Shown piece after piece: positions 19,920 through 28,749 of a stretch of DNA of 64,000 bases. A program made the position numbers and the translations under genes. Position 1 is the first letter of the stretch; each line of letters starts with the position of its first letter. The DNA comes from Bacteroidota bacterium. Lineage in GTDB: Bacteria > Bacteroidota > Bacteroidia > Chitinophagales > JADIYW01. Where the stretch lies: contig JAQBNI010000102.1 in the NCBI GenBank assembly GCA_028288625.1, positions 1-64,000 of the forward strand. Reading direction: 5' to 3'. Under the pieces are notes generated by a model. The model was not told the origin of the DNA, did not search any database, and worked only from the letters and a program-made list of their open reading frames with translations.

Positions 19920-21098
19920 ATGCTGATTAAAATTTCTATCCTCCTTGGAATATTTATATTCTCTGCTATTGCCTTTTTGTACGTCATGATATTTGTGAAA
20001 ACAAAAAAAAGAAAAAAGCCAATATTCGACCCTGAATATGAAAAGTTAAGAAGTGTAAATTATCCGCCCGCGTTTCCCAATGGATGGTTTAGCATCGGAC
20101 CATCATCAGAATTAAAAACCGGGCAAGTAAAAGAAATTGACGCGTTTGGTCAGAAACTCGCTGTGTTCCGGGGAGAAGATGGGCATGTTGGTGTTGTTGA
20201 TGTGTATTGTCCGCATTTAAATGCGAATCTTGCATATGGTACAGTAAAAGGCAATCACCTGGTTTGCCCTTTTCATGGCTGGGAGTTTAAAAGGAATGGC
20301 AAATGTGCGAATATTCCTTATTGCGATGAAGTACCGGAAAACGCTGCCACCCGCGCCTGGATAGTTAAAGAAAACTGGGGTTTGATACTGGTCTGGTATC
20401 ATAGTAAACATGAACTTCCCACGTGGGATACGGCAGGATATATTGAAGAGATAAAGGAATATAAATATCATGGTAAAACATCAGAGATATTAAGAATACA
20501 CTTACAGGATTTTGCAGAAAACGGTGCGGATTACGCACACTTTTCTCATGTTCATCAACTGCTTACAATTCCGCTAGCTAACCGTGTAATTGATGTAAAA
20601 CATACCGTTAGCATTCGTTTCGGAGAAGGAAGCGAAAAGCACATGGCTTTTTTTTCTGATAAAGCAGACCTGGTATGGAAGTCATCGCAAAAAGAAATAC
20701 CGCATGCCGGCGGAAACGCATTGGTTACGTATTATGGACCGGGATTTTTAGTATTCCAGTTTGTAACTGAAATCGGGAACCTGTTGCTGCTAAAAACATT
20801 TACACCTTTAGGCGTTTTAAAAGTGAAGATGGAAGACCATATTTATGCGCCCAGGGGGACTTCAAAACTCGCCATAAAATATTTACTGGCAGAAGCCTCA
20901 GCTCAATTTATAGATGACATAAATATCTGGGAGCGAAAAAATTTTGCTGCTCATCCTTTATTAGTAAAAGGTGATGGACCGATAATGAAGATGCGTTCAT
21001 GGTACAAGCAATTTTACACAGAGCAACATTTTAAGAATGCATTAAATGGTAGTGTTGTATCAAAATTATCATCTGACCTTCCAATAAATATCCAATAG
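19920..21098 (+). CDS. Membrane-anchored Rieske non-heme iron oxygenase (Neverland/DAF-36 or KshA-like)
   Basis: 392 residues. An N-terminal TM helix (~5-26) is followed by a Rieske [2Fe-2S] domain with ligands CPH (97-99) and CPFH (116-119). The mononuclear iron site is in ENGADYAHFSHVH (Asn201, Asp204, His207, His212). The N-terminal anchor, the order of domains and the spacing resemble cholesterol-7-desaturases of animals and 3-ketosteroid 9-alpha-hydroxylases of actinobacteria, so a lipid or sterol-like substrate is plausible. A partner reductase is not encoded nearby. It is preceded by ~250 bases of intergenic DNA and converges with the efflux operon. Confidence 0.85.
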   Translation: MLIKISILLGIFIFSAIAFLYVMIFVKTKKRKKPIFDPEYEKLRSVNYPPAFPNGWFSIGPSSELKTGQVKEIDAFGQKLAVFRGEDGHVGVVDVYCPHLNANLAYGTVKGNHLVCPFHGWEFKRNGKCANIPYCDEVPENAATRAWIVKENWGLILVWYHSKHELPTWDTAGYIEEIKEYKYHGKTSEILRIHLQDFAENGADYAHFSHVHQLLTIPLANRVIDVKHTVSIRFGEGSEKHMAFFSDKADLVWKSSQKEIPHAGGNALVTYYGPGFLVFQFVTEIGNLLLLKTFTPLGVLKVKMEDHIYAPRGTSKLAIKYLLAEASAQFIDDINIWERKNFAAHPLLVKGDGPIMKMRSWYKQFYTEQHFKNALNGSVVSKLSSDLPINIQ

Positions 21099-21131
21099 AT
21101 GAAGCTGCCATTATTGAACAGCATGGAATTA

Positions 21132-24100
21132 TTATGCGTCTGATTCATTCTCACCGGTTACTTTCAGTTTATTTCTGTTCGCAATTTTTGTGATCAATAC
21201 AAATAAAACAGGTACGACAAATATCGCTAATGTTGTTGCTGCGAGCATTCCGCCGAAAACCGTCCAGCCTATTGTTTTACGGGCTTCCGCGCCTGCACCT
21301 GTTGCAAATGCCAGTGGTAAAACACCGAAGATAAATGCCAGGGAAGTCATCACGATCGGGCGCAAACGAAGCTGCACCGCCTGCAATGTTGCCTTGATCA
21401 CATTCATGCCATTATCTACCCGGTCTTTCGCAAACTCCACAATTAAAATCGCATTTTTTGCAGCCAATCCAATCAAAGTGATTAACCCGATCTGTGCATA
21501 TACGTTGTTGCTCAATGTTGGAATAAATGTAAGCGTAAGTATAGAACCAAATGCGCCGATCGGTACTGCGAACAAAACAGAAAATGGGATTGCCCAGCTT
21601 TCATACAACGCTGCTAAAAATAAAAACACAAACGCAAGCGAGAGTAAGAAAATATACAGCGAGCTGCTGCCTGCAGTTTTTTCTTCGTGACTTAATCCTG
21701 AAAACTCGTAACCATAACCTGCTGGTAAATTAGTTTTTGCTACTTCTTCCAAGGCTTGCAATGCTTGTCCCGAACTATATCCTTTTGCAGGCTCTCCATT
21801 TATTTCCACAGTTGGAAAAATATTGTAATGCGCGATCATCGCAGGCTGTTCTATTACTTTCGTCGTGACTAATGCACTTAACGGGATCATACTGCCGGAT
21901 GAATTGCGGACATAGTATTTTTCCAGTGATGATAATGAACCCCTGTAACTCGTATCTGCCTGCGCCATCACCCTGAAATTCCTTCCATATAAATTAAAAT
22001 CGTTTACATAAGTGCTTCCCAATAAAGTGGACATAGTACTGTACACTTCTGTAAGGTTAACACCCAATTTCTTTGCCTTCACGCGGTCAACATCAATTTG
22101 ATAACCGGGTGTGCGCGCATTAAAGAAACTATAAGCCATGCCGATCTCAGGGCGCTTGCGCAATGCCATTAGAAAATCATTGCTGGCTTTTTCAAATCCT
22201 TTCATATCATCTGTGCTTTCCCGTTTCTGCAACTCGAAAGTAAAACCACCTGTACTGCCTAACCCGGAAATTGACGGCGGCGCAATCGCCATAATGTTTG
22301 CTTCCTTGATACGCGACATCCTCGCATTCACATCCGCCATGATCTCGTCAAGACTTCCGCCTTTTCCTTTTCGCTCTTCCCACGGCTTAAATAAAATAAA
22401 GATAGTGCCCACGTTGGATTTATTCGACTGACTTACTGCATTCAAGCCTGCAACAGCACCCGTATTTTTAATTGCTTTTATATCGCTTAACTGAGCAATG
22501 ATCTTATGCAGCGTTTCGATATTGCGTGTGATAGAGGTGGCTTCGGGCAATTCGTACGTCACGAACATATAACCCTGGTCTTCATTTGGAATGAAACCTG
22601 TTGGTTTCGCTTTGAATAGAAATGCCAGTCCAACAAATAAACATACTAATAAAACGATCACTAACGCAGAACGCTTTATCCATTTCGATACTGCATGTGT
22701 GTAAGAACGGGTTACCTTTTCAAACCATCGGTTAAACCTGCCAAAGAACTTGTCTAAGAAATTTTGTTTTTTATTGGAAGAACTTTTCTTCAATAAAATA
22801 GTGCATAAAGCAGGTGTTAACGATAACGCAACAAATGCAGAGATCAATACAGATATAGCGATTGTTACTGCAAACTGCTGGTATAACCTTCCGACAATTC
22901 CCGGAATAAAACCGACGGGAATAAATACTGCCGCCAAGATCAAGGCAATAGCAATTACTGGTCCGGAGATGTCTTTCATTGCCTTGTAAGTTGCTTGCCG
23001 CGGATTCATATGTTCATGGTCTATATTATGCTGCACCGCTTCCACAACCACGATCGCATCATCCACCACGATACCAATGGCGAGGATCATACCAAATAAG
23101 GTAAGCGTGTTAATGGAAAAACCTAACGGAATAAAAAACACGAATGTGCCGATCAGCGAAACAGGAATCGCAAGCACAGGAATAATCGTAGCTCGCCAGC
23201 TTTGCAGGAAAAGAAAGACCACGATGATCACTAATAACAAGGCTTCCATAAATGTATAGATCACTTCCTTTATAGAAGCACTCACAACAGAAACCGTTTC
23301 ATAAGGCACGGAATATTCTACATCCTTTGGAAATGATTTTTTCATTTCAACCATCGCTTTATTTACCGCGTCATAAGTTTGCAAAGCATTTGCACCCGGC
23401 GATTGAAAGATCAGCATAAACGCTGCCCGCTTGCCGTTTACAAATGCGTTGTTTGCATAAGTAAATTTGCCAAGCTCAACGCGTGCAACATCTTTTAAAA
23501 AGGTTACAGAACCACCATTGCTACGAACAACTATGTCTTCAAATTCTTCTTTCTTATTTATCCGGCTGTTTGTAAAAACATTGTATTCAAAAGCCTGCGC
23601 AGACTGTTGTGGTGCACCGCCTATTGATCCTGCCGCGACCTGTACATTCTGATCCTGCAGCGCAGCCAACACTTCGTTGGTGGTCATATTTAAAGATGCC
23701 AGCTTATCAGGATTCAGCCATATCCTCATTCCAAAATCATCACCAAAAGACAAAATATCACCGACACCTTTTACGCGCAACAAAGCATCTTTAATATAGA
23801 TGTTAGAATAGTTTCCAAGAAATGTTGCGTCATGTGTATTGTTTGGTGAGAACAAAGAGATCACCATCATAATTCCGGGGTTTCGTTTTCGCACCGTAAG
23901 TCCCAAACGCTTCACACCATCAGGTAATGTTGGCTCTGCCACGCTCACGCGGTTTTGTACATCCAATGCGGCGATATCAATATTCGTACCTACATTAAAA
24001 GTTACGTTCACACTGGAGCGACCATCACTTGTACTTGTACTGGAGAGATAAGACATGCCCGGTGTTCCGTTGATCTGTGTTTCTATCGCAGTGGTCGTAG

Positions 24101-24281
24101 TCTGTTCTACAGTTTGCGCGTCAGCACCTGTAAACGCACCTGATACGGAAACCTGCGGAGGCGAAATATCCGGGTATTGCGCAACCGGTAAATTAAATAA
24201 TGCTATTAACCCTACTGCAACGATCACGATGGAGATCACGATTGCTGTGACAGGTCTTTTTATAAAAGTATTGGCTATCAT
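21132..24281 (-). CDS. RND multidrug efflux permease (HAE1/AcrB family)
   Basis: 1049 residues, full length for AcrB/MexB. Twelve TM segments lie around two large periplasmic loops. The proton-relay pair is in TM4 (GIVVDDAIVVVEAV) and the starting MIANTFIKRPVTAIVISI is typical. With the adaptor and outer-membrane gene upstream it forms a tripartite pump across both membranes. It is the last gene of the operon tetR-tolC-adaptor-permease, 20 bases after the adaptor gene. Drug range unknown. Confidence 0.95.
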   Translation of the reverse strand: MIANTFIKRPVTAIVISIVIVAVGLIALFNLPVAQYPDISPPQVSVSGAFTGADAQTVEQTTTTAIETQINGTPGMSYLSSTSTSDGRSSVNVTFNVGTNIDIAALDVQNRVSVAEPTLPDGVKRLGLTVRKRNPGIMMVISLFSPNNTHDATFLGNYSNIYIKDALLRVKGVGDILSFGDDFGMRIWLNPDKLASLNMTTNEVLAALQDQNVQVAAGSIGGAPQQSAQAFEYNVFTNSRINKKEEFEDIVVRSNGGSVTFLKDVARVELGKFTYANNAFVNGKRAAFMLIFQSPGANALQTYDAVNKAMVEMKKSFPKDVEYSVPYETVSVVSASIKEVIYTFMEALLLVIIVVFLFLQSWRATIIPVLAIPVSLIGTFVFFIPLGFSINTLTLFGMILAIGIVVDDAIVVVEAVQHNIDHEHMNPRQATYKAMKDISGPVIAIALILAAVFIPVGFIPGIVGRLYQQFAVTIAISVLISAFVALSLTPALCTILLKKSSSNKKQNFLDKFFGRFNRWFEKVTRSYTHAVSKWIKRSALVIVLLVCLFVGLAFLFKAKPTGFIPNEDQGYMFVTYELPEATSITRNIETLHKIIAQLSDIKAIKNTGAVAGLNAVSQSNKSNVGTIFILFKPWEERKGKGGSLDEIMADVNARMSRIKEANIMAIAPPSISGLGSTGGFTFELQKRESTDDMKGFEKASNDFLMALRKRPEIGMAYSFFNARTPGYQIDVDRVKAKKLGVNLTEVYSTMSTLLGSTYVNDFNLYGRNFRVMAQADTSYRGSLSSLEKYYVRNSSGSMIPLSALVTTKVIEQPAMIAHYNIFPTVEINGEPAKGYSSGQALQALEEVAKTNLPAGYGYEFSGLSHEEKTAGSSSLYIFLLSLAFVFLFLAALYESWAIPFSVLFAVPIGAFGSILTLTFIPTLSNNVYAQIGLITLIGLAAKNAILIVEFAKDRVDNGMNVIKATLQAVQLRLRPIVMTSLAFIFGVLPLAFATGAGAEARKTIGWTVFGGMLAATTLAIFVVPVLFVLITKIANRNKLKVTGENESDA

Positions 24282-24301
24282 TTTTCTTTTTGTTTTATGT
24301 T

Positions 24302-25441
24302 TTATTTTTTCGCGGGTGCAGCTGCATTGCCGGTTTTAATCACCGAACCTTCGTGTAATTTTTGCACGCCTTCTATTACGATCAGTTCATTTTCTTTCAA
24401 ACCTTCTTTGATAATAATATTTTCACCAATTGCAGTTCCCGGAATTACTTTGCGCTGAGAAACTTTATTGCCTGATGCAACATAGATGAAGAATTCACCG
24501 AGCTGTTCTGTTACTGCCTTATGCGGAACCAGGATCACCGGTGAGTGATCGCTATTCAATACACGCACATTACACGTCATTCCTGAACGCAATAAATTTT
24601 GTTTGTTGGAAAATTTTAATCGCACCTTCAACGTGCCTGTTTGCGGATCAACTGCACGGTCTAATAAATCGATCTGCCCGGGATATGGATATACTTCGTT
24701 CTCATTAAATGCAATCCTGAAAGTGGAATCTGAGCCTTTTGCATTTTGCTGCAATTTACTGAATCGATAAATTTCTTTCTGATCTACAGAAAAATCAACT
24801 GCCATCGGATCATCCGTAGAAACTGTATTTAAAATGGTTTGTCCCGCAGTTACTGCGGTTCCCGTTTTTACCTGCGAGATGCCGATGGTTCCGCTAAAAG
24901 GCGCTGTGATGGTTGTATACTTTACACCTGTCTGCAAGCTTCTCACATTTGCTTTTGCTGCCTCCACCTGTTTCTGTGCTACATCCCGCGCTGAATTTGC
25001 ATAATCGACTTGTTGTTTTGCCACGGCATCTTTTTTTTCCAGCTCGTGATAACGGTCTGCATCTTTTTGCGCTTTATCGAGATTGCTTTCCTGGACCTGC
25101 AGGTTTGCAATTGCCTGCTCGTAATTTGCCGAATACAATTGCGCATCGATGCTGTATAACTTTTGTCCTTTTGCAACGCGGTCGCCGTCACTAAAATAAA
25201 CAGCCGTGATATAACCGCTTACCTGCGGACGAAGATCTACCTGGTTAAGCGCCGTTATCGTTCCGGGATACTGATCGAAATATGAAACCACTTGCGCGGT
25301 GACCGGCTGTACAACAACATCAACTGCAGCATTCGGATCATAGTGCGGAGCGCTTGTATTATTGTTATGGCAGGATGACAAAAGAACTAAACTTGTCGTG
25401 ACTGCTAAAAATGTTTTTTTCGATAAAGAATGTATCATCAT
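24302..25441 (-). CDS. RND efflux periplasmic adaptor lipoprotein (MFP)
   Basis: 379 residues. A lipoprotein signal ends in LLSSC (~Cys24). The body has the biotinyl-lipoyl-like halves (VDLRPQVSGYITAVYFSDGDRVAKGQ and TTITAPFSGTIG), an alpha-hairpin coiled coil (~90-150) and beta-barrel domains. It links the inner-membrane permease with the TolC-like channel. It lies 15 bases after the tolC-like gene in the same operon. Confidence 0.94.
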   Translation of the reverse strand: MMIHSLSKKTFLAVTTSLVLLSSCHNNNTSAPHYDPNAAVDVVVQPVTAQVVSYFDQYPGTITALNQVDLRPQVSGYITAVYFSDGDRVAKGQKLYSIDAQLYSANYEQAIANLQVQESNLDKAQKDADRYHELEKKDAVAKQQVDYANSARDVAQKQVEAAKANVRSLQTGVKYTTITAPFSGTIGISQVKTGTAVTAGQTILNTVSTDDPMAVDFSVDQKEIYRFSKLQQNAKGSDSTFRIAFNENEVYPYPGQIDLLDRAVDPQTGTLKVRLKFSNKQNLLRSGMTCNVRVLNSDHSPVILVPHKAVTEQLGEFFIYVASGNKVSQRKVIPGTAIGENIIIKEGLKENELIVIEGVQKLHEGSVIKTGNAAAPAKK

Positions 25442-25456
25442 GTTTTGGTTTAAGAA

Positions 25457-26773
25457 TTAATATTTTATTTGTCCCAGTGATTTTTGCAGATCAATCTTTG
25501 CTGCAAGCACCTGGTACAATGCGTTGAAATAATTGATTTGTGAAGTGCGAAGATCTGATTGTGCGATCACCACTTCCAGATATGTTTTGATGCCTGCGCG
25601 GTATTGCAGATCGATGATGGAATACACTTCATTTGCCATCGACATATTTTCTTTTAAAGATTGATAGTTGGCGAGATTGCTGTTATAACTTGCAATTGCC
25701 TGTGCATATTCCGCATCGATATTATTTTGCAGATCTGTAATATCCAGATCTGTTTTCTTGATCTGATACTTTGCGGCTTTAATATTCATCAAGCGTTTCC
25801 CGCCGCGTGAAAGCGGTATAACCATACCGATACCTGCATAAGAATTCGGATAGTTTTTCGAGTATAATTGCAAGCCATCGTTGTTTAAGAAATTCATGTT
25901 GTAAGCGCCAAAGCCATTTAACGAAGGCATGAAGGAATACTTCGCATAATTGAGATCTTCCGCTTTTAATTTTTTTTGTGTTTCCAGGATTTGATATTCT
26001 ATTCTTCCATTATAGTTGATGGTGGGTGAAATGTTGAACGCTGTTTCATTTTCCATTTGCGTACTGTCGTATTTAATTTCCAATGCAGCTTTATCAGGAT
26101 ATCCCATCAAAAACTTTAAGTAAGCATACTTTGCTTTCAGCATTTCTTCGCCGCTTGTTTTTAAAGCCTTCGCATTGTTGAGCGAAATTGTTGCGCGCTT
26201 GTAATCTATTTTGTCGACAATCCCACTTTCATAGCGCGCCGTTGCATCTTTTAAGCTGCGTTCCAAACGTGTAATATCTTCAGCCGCTACTTTAATTTGT
26301 TGTTGTGTCAGAAGCACATCATAAAAAGCCTTGCTCACATTTACAACCGCATCTATTTTAATATCATTGGTAATTTGAGTGGATAATAACTTTGTACTCT
26401 TTGCGGTTTTAACTGCCAATAAAAGATTTGGATTGATCAGGCTTTGCGTAAGCGCCAGCTGTGATAGCGAAGTATTTTTATTTCCAAGCTGTATAATATT
26501 TCCACCAAAATTTGCAGTCTGTAACTGGAAGTTGTGCTGAATATTATAATTAAAATCCAGCTGCGGATACCAGTCGGCGATCTTACTTTTTACCTGGATC
26601 TTTGTAAGAATTTCATCTATGATGGATTTCTGAATTGCCGGTAAATGTTTGATCGTGTAATCTATTACTGTTGACAAGGAAGCTTCCTGCAAACTGTCAG
26701 CTGTTGCTTGCGCCTTAACCTTATGTGTGAGTATAAAGAAGGAAAGTATAAGCAAGTGTATTTTCAATTTCAT
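25457..26773 (-). CDS. TolC-family outer membrane efflux channel
   Basis: 438 residues with a signal peptide (MKLKIHLLILSFFILTHKVKA). Two repeats of long amphipathic helices with short beta segments are typical of TolC/OprM (e.g. ATARYESGIVDKIDYKRA and the C-terminal DLQYRAGIKTYLEVVIAQSDL). It forms the outer-membrane duct of the RND pump. It is the first structural gene of the operon; a palindromic operator lies 34 bases upstream of its ATG. Confidence 0.93.
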   Translation of the reverse strand: MKLKIHLLILSFFILTHKVKAQATADSLQEASLSTVIDYTIKHLPAIQKSIIDEILTKIQVKSKIADWYPQLDFNYNIQHNFQLQTANFGGNIIQLGNKNTSLSQLALTQSLINPNLLLAVKTAKSTKLLSTQITNDIKIDAVVNVSKAFYDVLLTQQQIKVAAEDITRLERSLKDATARYESGIVDKIDYKRATISLNNAKALKTSGEEMLKAKYAYLKFLMGYPDKAALEIKYDSTQMENETAFNISPTINYNGRIEYQILETQKKLKAEDLNYAKYSFMPSLNGFGAYNMNFLNNDGLQLYSKNYPNSYAGIGMVIPLSRGGKRLMNIKAAKYQIKKTDLDITDLQNNIDAEYAQAIASYNSNLANYQSLKENMSMANEVYSIIDLQYRAGIKTYLEVVIAQSDLRTSQINYFNALYQVLAAKIDLQKSLGQIKY

Positions 26774-26806
26774 ATGTTTATTTTCGATGATATAATTGTT
26801 ATTGAA

Positions 26807-26821
26807 TGATTAATCAGTCAT
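26807..26821. promoter_or_regulatory. Probable TetR operator upstream of the efflux operon
   Basis: The perfect 10-bp palindrome TGATTAATCA lies in the 66-base gap between tetR and the tolC-like gene. Read on the minus strand the site is ATGACTGATTAATCA, which matches the site upstream of tetR (ATGACTGACTAATTA) at 13 of 15 positions. Two matching sites flanking a TetR gene strongly suggest its binding sites. Confidence 0.7.
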
Positions 26822-26839
26822 GTTTTTAGACAAAAAAAA

Positions 26840-27409
26840 TCAATGGATACCGCGCCAGATATAATCAAACGCTTCTTCCTTCCATTTGTTGAAATTTTTG
26901 TGGCTGCTGTTTTCCATTAAAAACAATGCCGCAGTATGAAAATAACCGGCAAGCATGGCTGACAATAATTCTGCATCAGATGCGGATATTTCCTTGCTGA
27001 TCATACCGTCCTTAACCACTTGATTTAATAGCTGCAGCCTCGTCAATGCTTTCTCCTTCGTATGCTTTGTTATATAGGGCGATGAACAGAACTGCATCAT
27101 AAACTTGAGCTTATCCGGGTTGTTTATGCGCCATTCCAAGCCTTTTTCCCAGATATGTTTGAGCTTGGTTTTAAAAGACCGTAGTTCCGAAATATCTTTT
27201 TCAAGATAGCTTGCGTAATCTTCCTTGCACTCTAAATAAAGCTCGTTGACCAATGCTTCCTTGCTTTCAAAATATAAAAACAAAGTGCCTGTCGCAACAT
27301 TTGCCTGTTGGGAGATACTTGCAGTAGAAGTATCCTGGAAACATTTATTACAAAAAAGCTTCAGGGATGCATCCAGTATCGCTTTTCGCTTATCGGAGCT
27401 TTTATCCAT
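26840..27409 (-). CDS. TetR/AcrR-family transcriptional regulator
   Basis: About 189 residues from the Met at 27409 (MDKSSDKRKAILDAS); six more codons are open upstream. The N-terminal HTH is clear (TASISQQANVATGTLFLYFESKEALVNELY). The C-terminal ligand domain is all-helical. It is the first gene in line with the tolC-adaptor-permease operon. Palindromic sites lie upstream of both itself and the operon, so it most likely represses both and is released by a pump substrate. Confidence 0.92.
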   Translation of the reverse strand: MDKSSDKRKAILDASLKLFCNKCFQDTSTASISQQANVATGTLFLYFESKEALVNELYLECKEDYASYLEKDISELRSFKTKLKHIWEKGLEWRINNPDKLKFMMQFCSSPYITKHTKEKALTRLQLLNQVVKDGMISKEISASDAELLSAMLAGYFHTAALFLMENSSHKNFNKWKEEAFDYIWRGIH

Positions 27410-27430
27410 TGTTTTTGTAGTGATCATATA

Positions 27431-27450
27431 ATGACTGACTAATTAGTCAT
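27431..27450. promoter_or_regulatory. Probable TetR operator upstream of tetR
   Basis: The perfect 14-bp palindrome TGACTAATTAGTCA (27436-27449) sits 26 bases upstream of the tetR ATG. It shares ATGACTGAYTAATYA with the site before the efflux genes, which supports autoregulation. Confidence 0.75.
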
Positions 27451-27547
27451 CAAAGGTAACTAAATATTTTAATTGCGTGGAATTATTTTTTGAAAAAATA
27501 TCTGCAATACTTTCTCGTCAGTTGGGGTCCCACCTGGAGGCTCTGGG

Positions 27548-28603
27548 TTATAACAGATTCTTTAAAGCTGTATACCTATCTGTATTATAGTTTCCTTTAT
27601 TATCAAAAGCAGTTTTATTATAAATGCGATTAAGATTACGGTCATGACCTATTCTTTCTCTAATAGTCTCATCATTATTTATCAATTGGAGCTCAGAAAG
27701 TAGGTTCCATGAGGATAAAGTATCTTTATAATTTTGCGAATTACGATTACTATTTTCATTTAAATATTGGAATATATGCAAAAATTCTACAGTTGAAATT
27801 GAATTTATAATTTCAATGATTTGCTCCATAGTCGAAATTTGTCCAGATAATAAATCCCACAAATCACTTGAAATTAGTATTTCATCAGGTGCGAAATATT
27901 TATTCATATTTATACAAGAAATTGTAAATCTTGGCTTATTTGAGGTATAAGGAGACTCTGCATTTGGATTGACGGTAGGATCAAACGGGAAACCTAAAAA
28001 GAATTTAATTTCTTTTTCGGGGAATTTATGCCATAATGCTGCTTTACCCTCTAATATTTTTTGCTTTTCTCCTCTCATCTCTCCTGAATTGGGCTTTACA
28101 GATTTTAATTCAATTGCCGTTATTACATTTTCATCTTCTATGAATACATCTGCAGAAAAATCTAAAGCACTTACCAAAGCTGTATCAGAATTTATAAATA
28201 ATAAAGCATTCTCACTATCACGATTTGGAGTCGCACTACTATTGCTTAAGTTGGTAATTATATTAGAAATATTATCTTTCTGTTGTTGGGTAATATCAAT
28301 GTTGCCTAATTTTTATGAGGTATATTCTCTTTTTTCACCATTGGATAAATGATGTGCCACTTTCTCAAAGAAAACTTGTCCTAATGTAGTGTTTAAGCCA
28401 TGAAGCCAACTACTCATGCTTATAAAAAAAGGTGTATCTGGTACTTTTCCATCTAATTTATCTGCAAATGCATTTAGAAAAGCTGCATGGAATGGAGCAT
28501 TTCTATTTCCTGATGCATCTTCAGGAAAACTCTCGAACCGTGTAACTAAAACTTTTATAACTTCGATGGAAATTTTTTCTTTTATTATATCTAGTATTGG
28601 CAT
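27548..28603 (-). pseudogene. TdeIII-family type II restriction endonuclease interrupted by one in-frame stop codon
   Basis: Two open stretches, 28603-28316 (96 codons) and 28177-27548 (209 codons), are in the same frame. They are separated by a single TAA at 28313-28315 and a short open stretch (KLGNIDITQQQ...). Reading through that stop gives one protein of ~351 residues. The N-terminal part has the family signature (NRNAPFHAAFLNAF, FISMSSWLHGLNTTLGQ, GEKREYTS). The central part has the likely PD-(D/E)XK core (SADVFIEDENVITAIELKS). TdeIII itself recognises GGNCC; the specificity here is unknown. One nonsense codon, natural or a sequencing error, is the only visible defect. The cognate methyltransferase gene is upstream and intact. 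Confidence 0.78.
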
Positions 28604-28749
28604 TTATATTTAATTAAATAATTCTATAATTTTTTGCCTTAGGCGTCGAATAAAACCTCTTTTTTTCAAAAAGACAAACTTGGTCATTTCTGTTCTAGCT
28701 ATATGTCAAATTTATCGAAAATTCATTTATTTTTGAATTAAGACCGATA

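Noticed and set aside
21190-24339. Several plus-strand frames inside the RND genes
   Set aside because: All lie on the opposite strand of strongly supported efflux genes and show no domain.
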